A DNA stretch of 64,000 bases from Streptomyces sp. MNU76 (GTDB lineage: Bacteria; Actinomycetota; Actinomycetes; Streptomycetales; Streptomycetaceae): contig NZ_JAJKLK010000019.1 of assembly GCF_020982545.1 (NCBI RefSeq), forward strand, positions 434,001 through 498,000, written 5' to 3'. The translations under genes were made by a program, and so were the position numbers. The notes under the pieces were generated by a model that saw nothing but the letters and a program-made list of their open reading frames with translations, was not told where the DNA came from and made no database searches. This document shows, piece after piece, positions 25,154 through 34,439 of the stretch; position 1 is the first letter of the stretch; each line of letters begins with the position of its first letter.

Positions 25154-26011
25154 ATGCTGCGCATCGCCGTCCCCAACAAGGGTTCCCTGTCCGGCCCTGC
25201 GGGGGAGATGCTGCATGAGGCCGGCTACCAGCAGCGCCGGGAGTCCAAGGAGCTGCGGATCGTCGACCCGGCCAACGAGGTCGAGTTCTTCTACCTCCGC
25301 CCCCGTGACATCGCGATCTACGTCTCCTCCGGCCGCCTCGACATCGGCATCACCGGCCGGGACCTGCTCATCGACTCCGGCGCCAAGGCCGAGGAGATCC
25401 TCCCCCTCGGCTTCGCCCGCTCCACCTTCCGCTTCGCCTCCAAGCCGGGCACGGCCGACGGCGTGGCGGACCTCAAGGGCAAGACGGTCGCCACCTCCTA
25501 CGAGGGCATCGTCGCGGGCCACCTCGCGGACAACGGCATCGACGCCTCCGTGGTCCACCTCGACGGAGCCGTCGAGACCGCCATCGAACTGGGCGTCGCC
25601 GAGGTCATCGCCGACGTCGTCGAGACCGGCACCTCCCTGCGCAACGCCGGCCTGGAGGTCTTCGGCGAGCCGATCATGAAGTCCGAGGCCATTGTCATCC
25701 GCCGCGTCGACGCCGACACGACCTCGGAGAACGAGCCCAAGGTGCAGCAGTTCCTGCGCCGCCTCCAGGGCGTCCTCGTGGCCCGGACGTACGTGATGAT
25801 GGACTACGACTGCCGCGTCGAGCAGCTGGAGAAGGCCGTCGCACTCACCCCGGGCCTGGAGTCCCCGACCGTCTCGCCGCTGCACAACGAGGGCTGGGTC
25901 GCCGTCCGGGCGATGGTCCCGGCCAAGGAGGCCCAGCGGATCATGGACGACCTCTACGACATCGGCGCGCGGGCCATCCTGACCACCGCCATCCACGCCT
26001 GCCGCCTCTGA
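25154..26011 (+). CDS. hisG: ATP phosphoribosyltransferase, long form
   Basis: A 285-residue committed enzyme of histidine biosynthesis, joining ATP and PRPP. MLRIAVPNKGSLSGPAGEML is the usual N-terminus. The PRPP loop EVIADVVETGTSLRNAGLE lies near residues 152-170. The C-terminal 75 residues form the ACT-like domain that binds histidine for feedback inhibition, ending in the canonical DIGARAILTTAIHACRL. The length matches HisG-long, which needs no HisZ. Confidence 0.95.
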   Translation: MLRIAVPNKGSLSGPAGEMLHEAGYQQRRESKELRIVDPANEVEFFYLRPRDIAIYVSSGRLDIGITGRDLLIDSGAKAEEILPLGFARSTFRFASKPGTADGVADLKGKTVATSYEGIVAGHLADNGIDASVVHLDGAVETAIELGVAEVIADVVETGTSLRNAGLEVFGEPIMKSEAIVIRRVDADTTSENEPKVQQFLRRLQGVLVARTYVMMDYDCRVEQLEKAVALTPGLESPTVSPLHNEGWVAVRAMVPAKEAQRIMDDLYDIGARAILTTAIHACRL

Positions 26012-26031
26012 CGGCCAGGGAGTCGCACGCC

Positions 26032-26496
26032 ATGCCGGACCAGTCCCCCCTCCCCGCCCTGCCCGTCACTTTTCGGCCGGGCCGCACCCGGGCCGTACTG
26101 CTGACCGCCGCCGGGGCGATCTTCGTGGTCATCACGGTCGTCGCGCTGCTGCTGCCCACGCTCGGCCCGGGGGAGCGGCTCAGCTTCGTCTTCACGGCGG
26201 CCATGCTCGCCGGGGTGCTGTGCATGCTCTCCCGGCCCAAGGTCGTCGCCGACGAGGCCGGCGTCACCGTCGTCAACATCACCGCGCGGCGGCAGCTGGG
26301 CTGGGCCGAGATCGTGCAAGTCAACCTGCGGGTCGGCGACCCCTGGGTCTTCCTCGACCTCACCGACGGCACCAGCATGCCCGCGCTCGGCATCCAGCCG
26401 GGCATCGCCAAGCAGCGAGCCATCGAGGACGCCCGGACCCTGAGGGCGCTGGTCGAGGCCCGGTCGGTCACCGAGCCCGAGCAGCGTCAGGGCTGA
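26032..26496 (+). CDS. PH-domain membrane protein
   Basis: A 154-residue protein with two hydrophobic segments (about residues 20-45 and 52-68) followed by a bacterial PH-like domain (VVADEAGVTVVNITARRQLGW, then FLDLTDGTSMPALGIQPG). It is found immediately after hisG in many Streptomyces, here 20 bases downstream, so it is probably cotranscribed, although no link to histidine synthesis is known. Function unknown. Confidence 0.82.
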   Translation: MPDQSPLPALPVTFRPGRTRAVLLTAAGAIFVVITVVALLLPTLGPGERLSFVFTAAMLAGVLCMLSRPKVVADEAGVTVVNITARRQLGWAEIVQVNLRVGDPWVFLDLTDGTSMPALGIQPGIAKQRAIEDARTLRALVEARSVTEPEQRQG

Positions 26497-26590
26497 CCCG
26501 GACGCGCGTCCGGGGGGACCCGGACCAAGATCAGGGCCGACTCGGGGCCGTCGCCCCTGCCGCACCGGCCCCTGTCTTGATTAATCTGTT

Positions 26591-26619
26591 GGCGGAGGCG
26601 TTTTCGTCGCGCCTCCGCC
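26591..26619 (+). terminator. Stem-loop terminator after the hisG/PH operon
   Basis: GGCGGAGGC (26591-26599), a 11-base loop containing TTTT, and GCCTCCGCC (26611-26619), a perfect 9-bp stem, 95 bases after the PH-protein stop. There is no T tract, as usual in Streptomyces. The remainder of the 26497-26740 gap contains a possible -10 TAGTAC near 26697. Confidence 0.7.
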
Positions 26620-26740
26620 TCTGTCGTTCCACCCCGGAAGGCAGGGGCTCCCTGCTATTCGAGGAGTGACTCCCTCCAGCGATGGACGGATCGTCCTGTA
26701 GTACCTGCGCCGCCCCCTCCCGGCACACCGAGGCGGCGGC

Positions 26741-28207
26741 ATGACCATCCCCCTGCTGCTCCTCGGAGCCGCGTTCCTGCTGATCCTCGCCAACGGCTTC
26801 TTCGTGGCCGCCGAGTTCGGCCTCGTCACGGTCGAGCGCCCGGAGGCCGAGAAGGCCGCCGCCGAGGGCGACCGCCGGGCCCACAAGGTGGTGGGCGCGC
26901 TCAAGGAGCTGTCCTTCCAGCTCTCCGGCACCCAACTCGGCATCACCATCACCTCCCTGGTCGTCGGCATGCTCGCCGAACCGGCTCTCGCGGAGATACT
27001 CCACGGCCCCTTCACCGCCCTCGGCATACCCGAAGGCGCCGTGTCCGGGGTGTCCGTGGTCGTCGGCATGCTGCTGGCCTCGGCCGTGCAGATGGTGATC
27101 GGCGAACTGGTCCCCAAGAACTGGGCGGTGTCGAAGCCCATGCAGGTCGCCCGCTTCGTCGCGGGCCCCCAGCACGTCTTCTCCCGTCTCTTCCGCCCGG
27201 TCATCGCCGCTCTCAACGCGGTCGCCAACCGCCTGGTCCGCGCCTTCGGCGTCGAGCCCACCGACGAGCTGGCCTCCGCCCGCACCCCCGGCGAACTGGT
27301 CTCCCTCGCCCGGCACTCGGCCCAGGCCGGCGCCCTGGAACAGGACACGGCCGACCTCTTCGTCCGTACCCTCTCCCTGGGCGACCTGACCGCGGAGAAC
27401 GTGATGACACCGCGCGTCAAGGTCAGCGCCCTGCAGTCCTCGGCCACCGCCGAGGACGTGGTCAACCTGACCCGCGCCACCGGCCTCTCCCGCTTCCCCG
27501 TCTACCGGGAGCGGATCGACGAGATCGTCGGCATGGTCCACCTCAAGGACGCCCTCGCGATCCCCGCCCACGAACGACTGCACACCCCGGTCGGCCGGAT
27601 CGCCAGGACCCCGCTGCTCGTCCCCGAGTCGCTGCCCGTGCAGCCGCTGCTGGCCCGGCTGCGCAGCGAGCAGCCCATCGCCGTCGTCGTCGACGAGTAC
27701 GGCGGGACGGCCGGGGTGGTGACCCTGGAGGACATCGTCGAGGAACTGGTCGGAGAGGTGCGCGACGAGCACGACGTGCACGAGCGGCCCGAACTCGCCG
27801 CCGCCCCGCCCGAGGACGGCCGCCTCGCCTGGGACGCCGACGGCAGCTGCCGCGTCGACGTGCTCCAGCGCATAGGTCTCGATGTCCCGGAGGGCCCGTA
27901 CGAGACGGTCGCCGGCCTGGTCGCCGACCTGCTCGGCCGTATCCCTGCCCCCGGCGACCACGCCGAGCTGCCCGGCTGGCGGCTGGCGGTGCGCCAGGTC
28001 GGGCACTACCGCGCGGAGCGCGTCCGGCTCGTGCGCACCACTCCCGCCACGGACACCGTCCCCGGCCGGGAGGCGGTAGCCGCCGGCAAGGACACCGCCG
28101 CGGCGGCGGCCGACGTGAAGGCGACCATCCCCGTCACGGAAGCGGCCCGCGTCACGGGCCCCACCCCCGCCACAGACGCCGCCTCGGCCGTGGAGGCGAC
28201 CCGATGA
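26741..28207 (+). CDS. Hemolysin/CorC-CNNM family membrane protein (DUF21, CBS, CorC)
   Basis: A 488-residue protein. The N-terminal DUF21 membrane domain has about four helices (LLLGAAFLLILANGFFVAAEF at the start and GELVPKNWA in the conserved acidic loop). A CBS-domain pair follows at about 205-330 (VMTPRVKVSAL; VDEYGGTAGVVTLEDIVEELVG) and then a CorC_HlyC domain to about 435. CNNM/CorC proteins are linked to Mg2+ transport or homeostasis. The last 60 residues are a low-complexity Ala/Thr/Val tail (VTEAARVTGPTPATDAA) not seen in most relatives. It overlaps the next gene by 4 bases. Confidence 0.88.
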   Translation: MTIPLLLLGAAFLLILANGFFVAAEFGLVTVERPEAEKAAAEGDRRAHKVVGALKELSFQLSGTQLGITITSLVVGMLAEPALAEILHGPFTALGIPEGAVSGVSVVVGMLLASAVQMVIGELVPKNWAVSKPMQVARFVAGPQHVFSRLFRPVIAALNAVANRLVRAFGVEPTDELASARTPGELVSLARHSAQAGALEQDTADLFVRTLSLGDLTAENVMTPRVKVSALQSSATAEDVVNLTRATGLSRFPVYRERIDEIVGMVHLKDALAIPAHERLHTPVGRIARTPLLVPESLPVQPLLARLRSEQPIAVVVDEYGGTAGVVTLEDIVEELVGEVRDEHDVHERPELAAAPPEDGRLAWDADGSCRVDVLQRIGLDVPEGPYETVAGLVADLLGRIPAPGDHAELPGWRLAVRQVGHYRAERVRLVRTTPATDTVPGREAVAAGKDTAAAAADVKATIPVTEAARVTGPTPATDAASAVEATR

Positions 28208-29292
28208 GCATGCTCCAACTCCTGTTCGCCCTGCTCCTCGTGCTCGCCAACGGCTTCTTCGTCGGCGCCGAGTTCGCCTTGGTCTCCGTCCGCCGCAGCC
28301 AGATCGAACCCCTCGGGACCACCCGGTCCCGCCAGGTCCTCCACGGCCTGGAGAACCTGCCCCAGATGATGGCGGCCGCCCAGTTCGGCATCACCGTCTG
28401 CTCACTGACCCTGGGCGCGGTGGCCGAGCCGACGGTGGCCCGGCTGCTGGAGCCGCTCTTCGAGGCGATCCACCTGCCGCACGGCATGATCCATCCTCTG
28501 GGCTACGTCATCGCGCTGGCGGTGGTCGTCTTCCTCCACCTCGTCATCGGCGAGATGCTGCCGAAGAACCTGGCGATGGCGGCGCCGGAGAAGACGGCGC
28601 TGTGGCTGAGCCCGGCCCTGGTGGCCTTCGCGCGGCTGTGCAAGCCCGTCACGGCCGGTCTCGGTGCCTGTGCCCGCGTGGTCCTCAGACTCTTCCACGT
28701 CGAGCCCAAGGACGAGGTCGAGGCCGTCTTCACCAGCGTCCAGCTGGGCCGGCTGGTCGAGGACTCCGGGCAGGCCGGGCTGCTCGACCCCGAGGAGCAG
28801 GAGCGCCTGGAGGACGCGCTGGAGCTGGGCTCCCGCCCGGTGACGGACGTCCTGCTCAAGCGGGACACCCTGGTGACGGTGGCCCCCTCGGTGACGCCCG
28901 CGCAGGTCGTGGCCCTGACCGCCCGCACGGGCTACTCCCGCTTCCCGGTGGTCGCGGAGAACGGTGCCTTCATGGGCCGCTACCTCCACGTCAAGGACGT
29001 CCTGGACCTGGAGGACTCCGACCGTGCCGTACCCCAGCAGATCTGGCGGCCCATGACCACCCTCCGCGCGGAGCTGCCGCTGGACGACGCGCTGACGGTC
29101 ATGCGGCGGGCCGCCACGCATCTGGCGCAGGTGGCGGATGCCTCCGGCAAGGTGCTCGGTCTGGCGGCGCTGGAGGACGTCCTGGAACTGCTGGTGGGCG
29201 AGGTCCGGGACCCGGCCCACCGGGAGGTCCCCCCGACCCGGGTGACAGAGCCAAGGCTCAGCGAACCCACGAAGCAGGCCCTCGCCAGCTGA
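28204..29292 (+). CDS. Hemolysin/CNNM family membrane protein, short form
   Basis: A 362-residue paralogue of the preceding gene, starting at an ATGA overlap. DUF21 with about four helices (FALLLVLANGFFVGAEFALVSV; VIGEMLPKNLAMAAP) and a CBS pair (about 200-330), but no CorC_HlyC domain at the end. Paired long and short CNNM-type genes are common in actinobacteria and probably form a heteromer. It is followed by a 20-bp-stem terminator shared with the convergent AAA-ATPase gene. Confidence 0.87.
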   Translation: MSMLQLLFALLLVLANGFFVGAEFALVSVRRSQIEPLGTTRSRQVLHGLENLPQMMAAAQFGITVCSLTLGAVAEPTVARLLEPLFEAIHLPHGMIHPLGYVIALAVVVFLHLVIGEMLPKNLAMAAPEKTALWLSPALVAFARLCKPVTAGLGACARVVLRLFHVEPKDEVEAVFTSVQLGRLVEDSGQAGLLDPEEQERLEDALELGSRPVTDVLLKRDTLVTVAPSVTPAQVVALTARTGYSRFPVVAENGAFMGRYLHVKDVLDLEDSDRAVPQQIWRPMTTLRAELPLDDALTVMRRAATHLAQVADASGKVLGLAALEDVLELLVGEVRDPAHREVPPTRVTEPRLSEPTKQALAS

Positions 29293-29337
29293 GTTTCGCT
29301 CCCCGTCAAAGACTCGGGGCTCCGCCCCGGGCCCCGT

Positions 29338-29383
29338 TCGCGCAGTTCCCCGCGCCCTGAAAGGGGCGCGGGGAACTGCGCGA
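29338..29383. terminator. Bidirectional terminator formed by two inverted repeat modules (copy E)
   Basis: TCGCGCAGTTCCCCGCGCCC (29338-29357), a 6-base loop, and the exact complement GGGCGCGGGGAACTGCGCGA (29364-29383). A perfect 20-bp stem between the convergent hemolysin and AAA-ATPase genes. It is built from the dispersed repeat found as single arms at 453, 2182, 4402 and 12326. Confidence 0.85.
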
Positions 29384-29446
29384 GAAGCCCCACCGGCCCG
29401 CAGACGACCGACAAGCGAGCGGGGCCGAAGGGGCGCAGCCCCTGGT

Positions 29447-29482
29447 GGGGGCACCTCCCGCTCGAGCGAAGCCGAGGTGGGA
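29447..29482 (+). repeat. Second dispersed repeat type, copy 1
   Basis: GGGGGCACCTCCCGCTCGAG followed by CGAAGCCGAGGTGGGA. The same element occurs at 39691-39728 and, inverted, at 43526-43564, each time beside a GGGGCGCAGCC-like string. Confidence 0.75.
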
Positions 29483-29515
29483 GGGACGGGTAGGGGCGGC
29501 GAGGGCGAGAAAGTC

Positions 29516-31393
29516 TCACATCGCCGAAGGTTCTCCGGGCCCCCGCCCCGACAAGACCTCCCCGTACGCCTGCATCAGATCCGGCAACCGCAACGTCGAC
29601 AGATCATCCCGCGTAGGAATCGACGGATACCCCGACAACCGCAGATCCCGGTACGCACAGCTCTTCTCGTACAACGTCCGCAAGAACCGCCCGTTCCCGA
29701 GCTCGTCGATCCACCCCTGCTCCACGACATGCCCGGAGATGGACCGCAACTCGTCGAGCGCCTCCTCGTCCCACACGTCCCCGTTCTCCGTCGCGAGCAC
29801 CTCCCCGATGGAGGTCAGCTCCAACGGCCGGTACGAGGGAAAGTCGACCCGTGTCGTGAACCGGGACGACAGTCCGGGGTTCGCCGCCAGCAGCCGGTCC
29901 ATCCCCTCCGGATAGCCGGCCAGGATCACGACCAGATGGTCCCGGTTGTCCTCGGCCCGCTTCAGCAGCACCTGAAGCGCCTCGTCCCCGTACGCGTCCC
30001 CCTTGCCGTACCCGGAGTTGGACAGGGAGTACGCCTCGTCCACGAACAGCACCCCGCCGATCGCCGAGTCGATCAGCTCGTTGGCCTTCACGGCGGTCTG
30101 CCCGAGGTACTCGCCCACCAGATCCGCACGCTGCGCCTCGACGAGGTGATCGCCGCCGAGCAGCCCGAGCGCGTAGAAGACACGGCCCAGTATTCGCGCC
30201 ACGGTCGTCTTCCCGGTGCCCGAGGGCCCGGAGAAGACGAAATGCCGCTTGGGCGGCTGCACGGGCAGCCCCTGCCCGGCCCGCAACCGCGCCATGTTGA
30301 GCTGCGCGGACAACGCCTTGACCTGCCGCTTCACCGGCTCCAGCCCGACCATCCGCTCCAGCTCGGCCAGCGCCTCCTCCAACAGCTCCGGATCCGTCGG
30401 CCCCGCCGGCAGGGACAGCGGCTCCACCGGCACCACGGCGGACTTCTCCCGTACGAAGGTGTCGCCGGCCTCGGGCGGTAGCCCGCCCGACGGCGGCGGT
30501 CCGGGATCGGACACCTTCAGATCCCGGCCCTCGGCGTCGAAGAACGGCTCCAGCCCGTCGCCGTCGAGCACGTCCTGGCCGATCCCGGCGAGCGAGATCG
30601 CGGCGAAGTCGCTCGCATCGTCGTCGTACCCGTCCCCCTCGGCGATCGCGGCCAGCCGGGCGGAGGTGTCCATGAAGGCGGGGTCGACCCGGTGCACGGC
30701 CCGGTACAGCGGCAGCGCGGCCGCGCTGCGCCCCGTGCCCTCGTGGGCGCGGGCAAGCCAGTACCGCAGCTCCTTGCGCTGCGGCTGCTCGCTGCGGCAG
30801 CGCATCAGCGCCGCGGAGAGCAGCGGCTCTGCCTGCCCGTACGTCTCCAGCCGCACCCTGGCCATCCCGCCGAACAGGCCGGCCTCGATGCCCAGCAGGG
30901 GATCGTCGAGCAGCGGATCGGTGTGCCGGACCAGTTGCTCCCAGTCCTTGACCAGATAGGCGCGGCAGGCGTGCAGAAACCGCACCTGGTGGTCCGCGTC
31001 GACCGGCGGCAGCCCGGCGAGCGCCCGGTCCAGCTCGGGCACATGACGTCCGTCCAGCCAGTGCGAGGCGTGCGCGAGCAGCAGATCACGCGGGCTCTCC
31101 AGCACCGGCTGCACCCACCAGCCCAGCCAGTACCAGGAGTTGAGGGTGCGACGGTGCCGGGTGCGCTGCTCCCCGAAGCGTTCGCGGTGCCGGAACATGC
31201 GCAGCAGCGCGGTCGTCGTGTCCACCCGGAGCGCGTGCAGCCCGAGCCAGCCGTCCGCCATGCCCGGATCCATCCGCACCGCGGCGCGGAACTCCTCCTC
31301 CGCCTGCGGATAGGCGCCCATGGTGTAGGCGTCCACGCCTCGCAGCCAGGCGAGGTCGGCCGGGGCCTCGGGGCCCCGCGAGCCGAAGTCCAT
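29516..31393 (-). CDS. AAA+ ATPase, EccA/CbxX-CfqX-like, with N-terminal TPR region
   Basis: A 625-residue protein from the ATG at 31393, chosen over the GTG 12 bases upstream because GGGGGA precedes it at proper spacing. Residues to about 260 are TPR-like helical repeats (YPQAEEEFRAAVRMDPGMADGW; ALPLYRAVHRVDPAF). The C-terminal AAA domain has Walker A FSGPSGTGKTT near 385-395, Walker B GVLFVDEAYSL near 445 and a sensor region LVVILAGYPEGMD. The architecture matches EccA of type VII secretion, a substrate-release ATPase, but no ESX component (EccB/C/D/E, WXG100) is in the window. Confidence 0.88.
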   Translation of the reverse strand: MDFGSRGPEAPADLAWLRGVDAYTMGAYPQAEEEFRAAVRMDPGMADGWLGLHALRVDTTTALLRMFRHRERFGEQRTRHRRTLNSWYWLGWWVQPVLESPRDLLLAHASHWLDGRHVPELDRALAGLPPVDADHQVRFLHACRAYLVKDWEQLVRHTDPLLDDPLLGIEAGLFGGMARVRLETYGQAEPLLSAALMRCRSEQPQRKELRYWLARAHEGTGRSAAALPLYRAVHRVDPAFMDTSARLAAIAEGDGYDDDASDFAAISLAGIGQDVLDGDGLEPFFDAEGRDLKVSDPGPPPSGGLPPEAGDTFVREKSAVVPVEPLSLPAGPTDPELLEEALAELERMVGLEPVKRQVKALSAQLNMARLRAGQGLPVQPPKRHFVFSGPSGTGKTTVARILGRVFYALGLLGGDHLVEAQRADLVGEYLGQTAVKANELIDSAIGGVLFVDEAYSLSNSGYGKGDAYGDEALQVLLKRAEDNRDHLVVILAGYPEGMDRLLAANPGLSSRFTTRVDFPSYRPLELTSIGEVLATENGDVWDEEALDELRSISGHVVEQGWIDELGNGRFLRTLYEKSCAYRDLRLSGYPSIPTRDDLSTLRLPDLMQAYGEVLSGRGPGEPSAM

Positions 31394-31675
31394 CACGTCC
31401 CCCACAAACCGTGCCCCCGCTGGAAACCGAACGGGCCGGTGCCCGTCGGCGGCCTTCGTCGAACCGCTGTGCCGCGGACGGGAGTTGCGCCGGTGCGTTG
31501 CTGCAGCCGTCCGAAGGTCGCACCTTGGGCATCGTACCTGCGGGTCGGGCGCCCTTCGAAGGGCGCCGCAACCCTCGTCCTGCGAGGTGGGAGCAGACGG
31601 GGCGCATTGCGGACGGTCACCGAGGGTGAAGGAATGGTGTCCCCGGGGTGCCGGAAAGCCGCGAAGAAGGCAGAA

Positions 31676-31713
31676 CGAAGCCCCCGATCACGGGGGAACA
31701 ACCGGGGGCTTCG
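31676..31713 (-). terminator. Stem-loop between the uridine-kinase-like and ATPase genes
   Basis: CGAAGCCCCCG (31676-31686) pairs perfectly with CGGGGGCTTCG (31703-31713) across a 16-base loop that itself contains another GGGGG alternative pairing partner (31692-31696). It could terminate the upstream minus-strand gene or serve as an attenuator in the long leader of the ATPase gene, since the 31394-31827 gap has no other gene. Confidence 0.6.
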
Positions 31714-31827
31714 CGCATCTGGGCGGTATCGAATGACCGCACATTGAGAACGTAAGACCAGTACGGCCCCCCGGTCAAGCCGAGTTGGGGCCCTCGGGCA
31801 ACTTCTCGGACAGCCCTCTTCACAAGT

Positions 31828-32479
31828 TCAGCACATTGCGGATGGCTCGTCACCCTGAGTGAGATGCGATGCCGATCCAGGAGCCGTCGGGGGTCCCGTG
31901 AGCACCTCGTACCCCGCTTTTCCCGGCCGAATCAGCAGATCGGCGAACGGCCGAGAAGGATCCTCGGCGAAATGCCGACGCTCCGCCCGGACCCAACCGG
32001 CCCAGAAGTCGTCCTGCTCCGCCCCGTCCCGCGCCCGCCCCGTGCCCAGGCCTCCCCTTCCGCCACTTCCATCCACACCAGCCACGCCAGAAACGGCCGC
32101 AACACCCGTCGGCCCGCACCCACCCTTCCACGACGACCACCGGCGCGCTCGGCAGCACACGCGCCGGGCCGAAACCGCGTTCACGCCAGTCGTAGGGGGC
32201 GTACCGCGCGCTCCGCCCGTGACGCAGCGGCTCGATCACCTGGTCCAGCAGGCGATCCGTCCACGCGAACAGCTCCTCGTGCGTCGCGATGTCGTCGAGG
32301 TGCAGCACCGGGGCCCCGCCGAGCGCGTCCGCCAGCCGCCCGGCGAACGTGCTCTTCCCCGAACCGGCGTGCCCGTCCACCCCCACCAGCCGGACCGGCC
32401 CGCAGGAGGGCGGCAGCCGCCGCAGCCGCGCGGCGAGGTCGTCGACGGCGAGGTCCACAGAAGCGGAGGAGTCGTGCAT
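31828..32479 (-). pseudogene. Uridine kinase-like P-loop protein, frameshifted twice
   Basis: The N-terminal half is in frame: VRLVGVDGHAGSGKSTFAGRL carries the Walker A GHAGSGKST, then VLHLDDI and the YDWRERGFG segment typical of uridine-kinase-like proteins. A lost G at 32123-32125 and another at 32038-32041 move the rest into other frames. Repair gives VVVEGVGAGRRVLRPFLAWL, then EGEAWARGRARDGAEQDDFW, ending at 31828 (about 217 residues). The acceptor may not be uridine; many actinobacterial members are uncharacterised ATP-dependent kinases. Confidence 0.75.
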
Positions 32480-32653
32480 AGGTGGATTGAACACCGTGCC
32501 GCGCGGCCGCGGATACGCCACTGGTGTCGACCAATATTGGCGGGCGTGGCGCGGCGCGAGGTGCTGGCGTCAGAAGTCGCTCCCCGGTTCCATAGTGGGC
32601 GAACAGCCGTGCGTCTGAACCGTTCCTTCCGGACCACTGGGGGTCACCCGCAG

Positions 32654-34039
32654 ATGACGAGCCTCTCCGAGCCGTCCCGCAGGACCGTCCTGACCGCAGC
32701 CGTCGCCACCGCAGCCGCCGCGGCGGCCGCGGGAGCGGCGGGTCAGGCGGTCGCAGACACCACGAGCGGCCGGGGCGAGGGCCCCGCCCGCCCCACGCGA
32801 GCACCGGAACGTTTCACCGACTTCCGTGCCTGGACCTCGTACGCCGACTGGTGCTCGGGCAGCGCCCGGGGCACCCTGGCGAAGGCGGGGACGCGGCCGG
32901 GGCTGGTGATCGACACGCCGCTCGGGACCACCGACTACACCGACCCGCACACCGGGCGTACGGCCGCCTGGGAGTACGGGACCTGGACCTCGCCGGTCCA
33001 CCGGCTCACGGTGCCCGCCACCGAGGCCGTCGCGTCCTGGAACGCGCACACCCCCGAGGGCACCTGGATCGGGATCGAGCTCAAGGGCACGTACTCCGAC
33101 GGCACCGACACGCCCTGGTACGTGCTCGGCCGGTGGGCGGCCGGGGACCGGGACATCAGACGGACGTCCGTCGACGGCCAGAAGGACGGCAGAAGCAGTG
33201 TCTGGACGGACACCTTCGCGATCGACGACCCGGCGACGGGCCTGCGCCTGGCCTCCTACCGGCTGCGCCTGACGCTGTACCGCACGCCCGGTACCCGGCT
33301 GACCCCCACGGTCTGGCGCCTCGGCGCGATGGGCTCCGACGTCCCCGACCGCTTCACCGTCCCCGCCTCGACGCCCGGACTCGCACGGGAGCTGGACGTC
33401 CCGCGCTACTCGCAGGAGATCCACAAGGGCCAGTACCCCGAGTACGACAACGGCGGCGAGGCCTGGTGCAGCCCCACCTCCTCGCAGATGGTCATAGAGT
33501 TCTGGGGCAGGAAGCCCACCGCCGCCGACCTGGCCTGGGTCGACCCGGCGTTCGCGGACCCGCAGGTGTGCCACGCGGCGCGGTTCACCTTCGACTACCA
33601 GTACGAGGGCTGCGGCAACTGGCCCTTCAACGCCGCGTACGCCGCCACCTACCAGGACCTCCAGGGCGTGGTGACCCGGCTGGGCTCGCTCACCGACCTG
33701 GAGACACTGATCGGGGCGGGCATCCCGGCGATCACCTCCCAGTCGTTCCTCGCGGAGGAGCTGACGGGAGCGGGCTACGGCACGGCCGGGCATCTGATGA
33801 CGGTGATCGGCTTCACGGCCGAGGGCGACGTCATCGCCAACGACCCGAACTCGCCGACCAACGAGGCGGTGCGCCGGGTCTACCGGCGGCGCGAGTGGGA
33901 GAACATCTGGCTGCGGACCAAGCGGTACAACGCCGCCGGCAAGGTCGTCTCCGGCACCGGCGGCGTCTGTTACGTGTATTTCCCGGCGCGGCCCACGGCC
34001 CGCCAGCGCGCGGCGCTCTCGGCGGTGGGCATCCTCTGA
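32654..34039 (+). CDS. Tat-exported C39-like cysteine peptidase
   Basis: A 461-residue secreted protein. The ATG at 32654 gives a twin-arginine signal (SRRTVLTAAVATAAAAAAAG), suggesting export folded. The first half (about 50-230) is a beta-rich domain; the second is a papain-like C39 domain with the catalytic Cys near 272 in GGEAWCSPTSSQM, His near 380 in AGHLMTVIGF, and Asn/Asp in NDPNSPTNEAVR. Streptomyces homologues are annotated peptidase C39 family. Natural substrate unknown. An in-frame GTG 45 bases upstream would lengthen the n-region. Confidence 0.85.
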   Translation: MTSLSEPSRRTVLTAAVATAAAAAAAGAAGQAVADTTSGRGEGPARPTRAPERFTDFRAWTSYADWCSGSARGTLAKAGTRPGLVIDTPLGTTDYTDPHTGRTAAWEYGTWTSPVHRLTVPATEAVASWNAHTPEGTWIGIELKGTYSDGTDTPWYVLGRWAAGDRDIRRTSVDGQKDGRSSVWTDTFAIDDPATGLRLASYRLRLTLYRTPGTRLTPTVWRLGAMGSDVPDRFTVPASTPGLARELDVPRYSQEIHKGQYPEYDNGGEAWCSPTSSQMVIEFWGRKPTAADLAWVDPAFADPQVCHAARFTFDYQYEGCGNWPFNAAYAATYQDLQGVVTRLGSLTDLETLIGAGIPAITSQSFLAEELTGAGYGTAGHLMTVIGFTAEGDVIANDPNSPTNEAVRRVYRRREWENIWLRTKRYNAAGKVVSGTGGVCYVYFPARPTARQRAALSAVGIL

Positions 34040-34189
34040 CGAGGCAGGCCAGGTGCGGCGCGGCTCCCGGACGACCGGGGCCGCGCCGACGTGTGACCAA
34101 GGTCTCGGCCGCGAACCGCCCATGCGGTGGCAAGGTGGACGAGGCGGTGGGGGGAGCCCATCGCACACCGATCACACCAGCGAGCTGCC

Positions 34190-34336
34190 ATGACCGTGAC
34201 CTCCGCCACCGCCACCCGCGTCCGGACCCGCACGGGCGGGCCCGGGGACGACGGCCCGAAGATCGTCGAGCACGTGATGGGCTGGACCCTGGTCGTGGTC
34301 GTCGCGATGCTGGTGGCCCAGCTGGGGCTGCTGTGA
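34190..34336 (+). CDS. SCO1431-family small membrane protein
   Basis: A 48-residue protein with a charged N-terminus (RVRTRTGGPGDDGPK) and one transmembrane helix near the C-terminus (WTLVVVVAMLVAQLGLL). Streptomyces genomes carry this short conserved gene, named for its S. coelicolor member. Function unknown. It lies upstream of a TetR regulator on the same strand. Confidence 0.8.
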   Translation: MTVTSATATRVRTRTGGPGDDGPKIVEHVMGWTLVVVVAMLVAQLGLL

Positions 34337-34439
34337 CCTGATCCGCCGCTCGATTCTGTCGATCAGAGTCGAACAAGCTGGTGGTGAGGGTCTACCATAC
34401 TGCGGTTGTCCCGCTGGCAGTTGGAGACCAGGACCGAAA

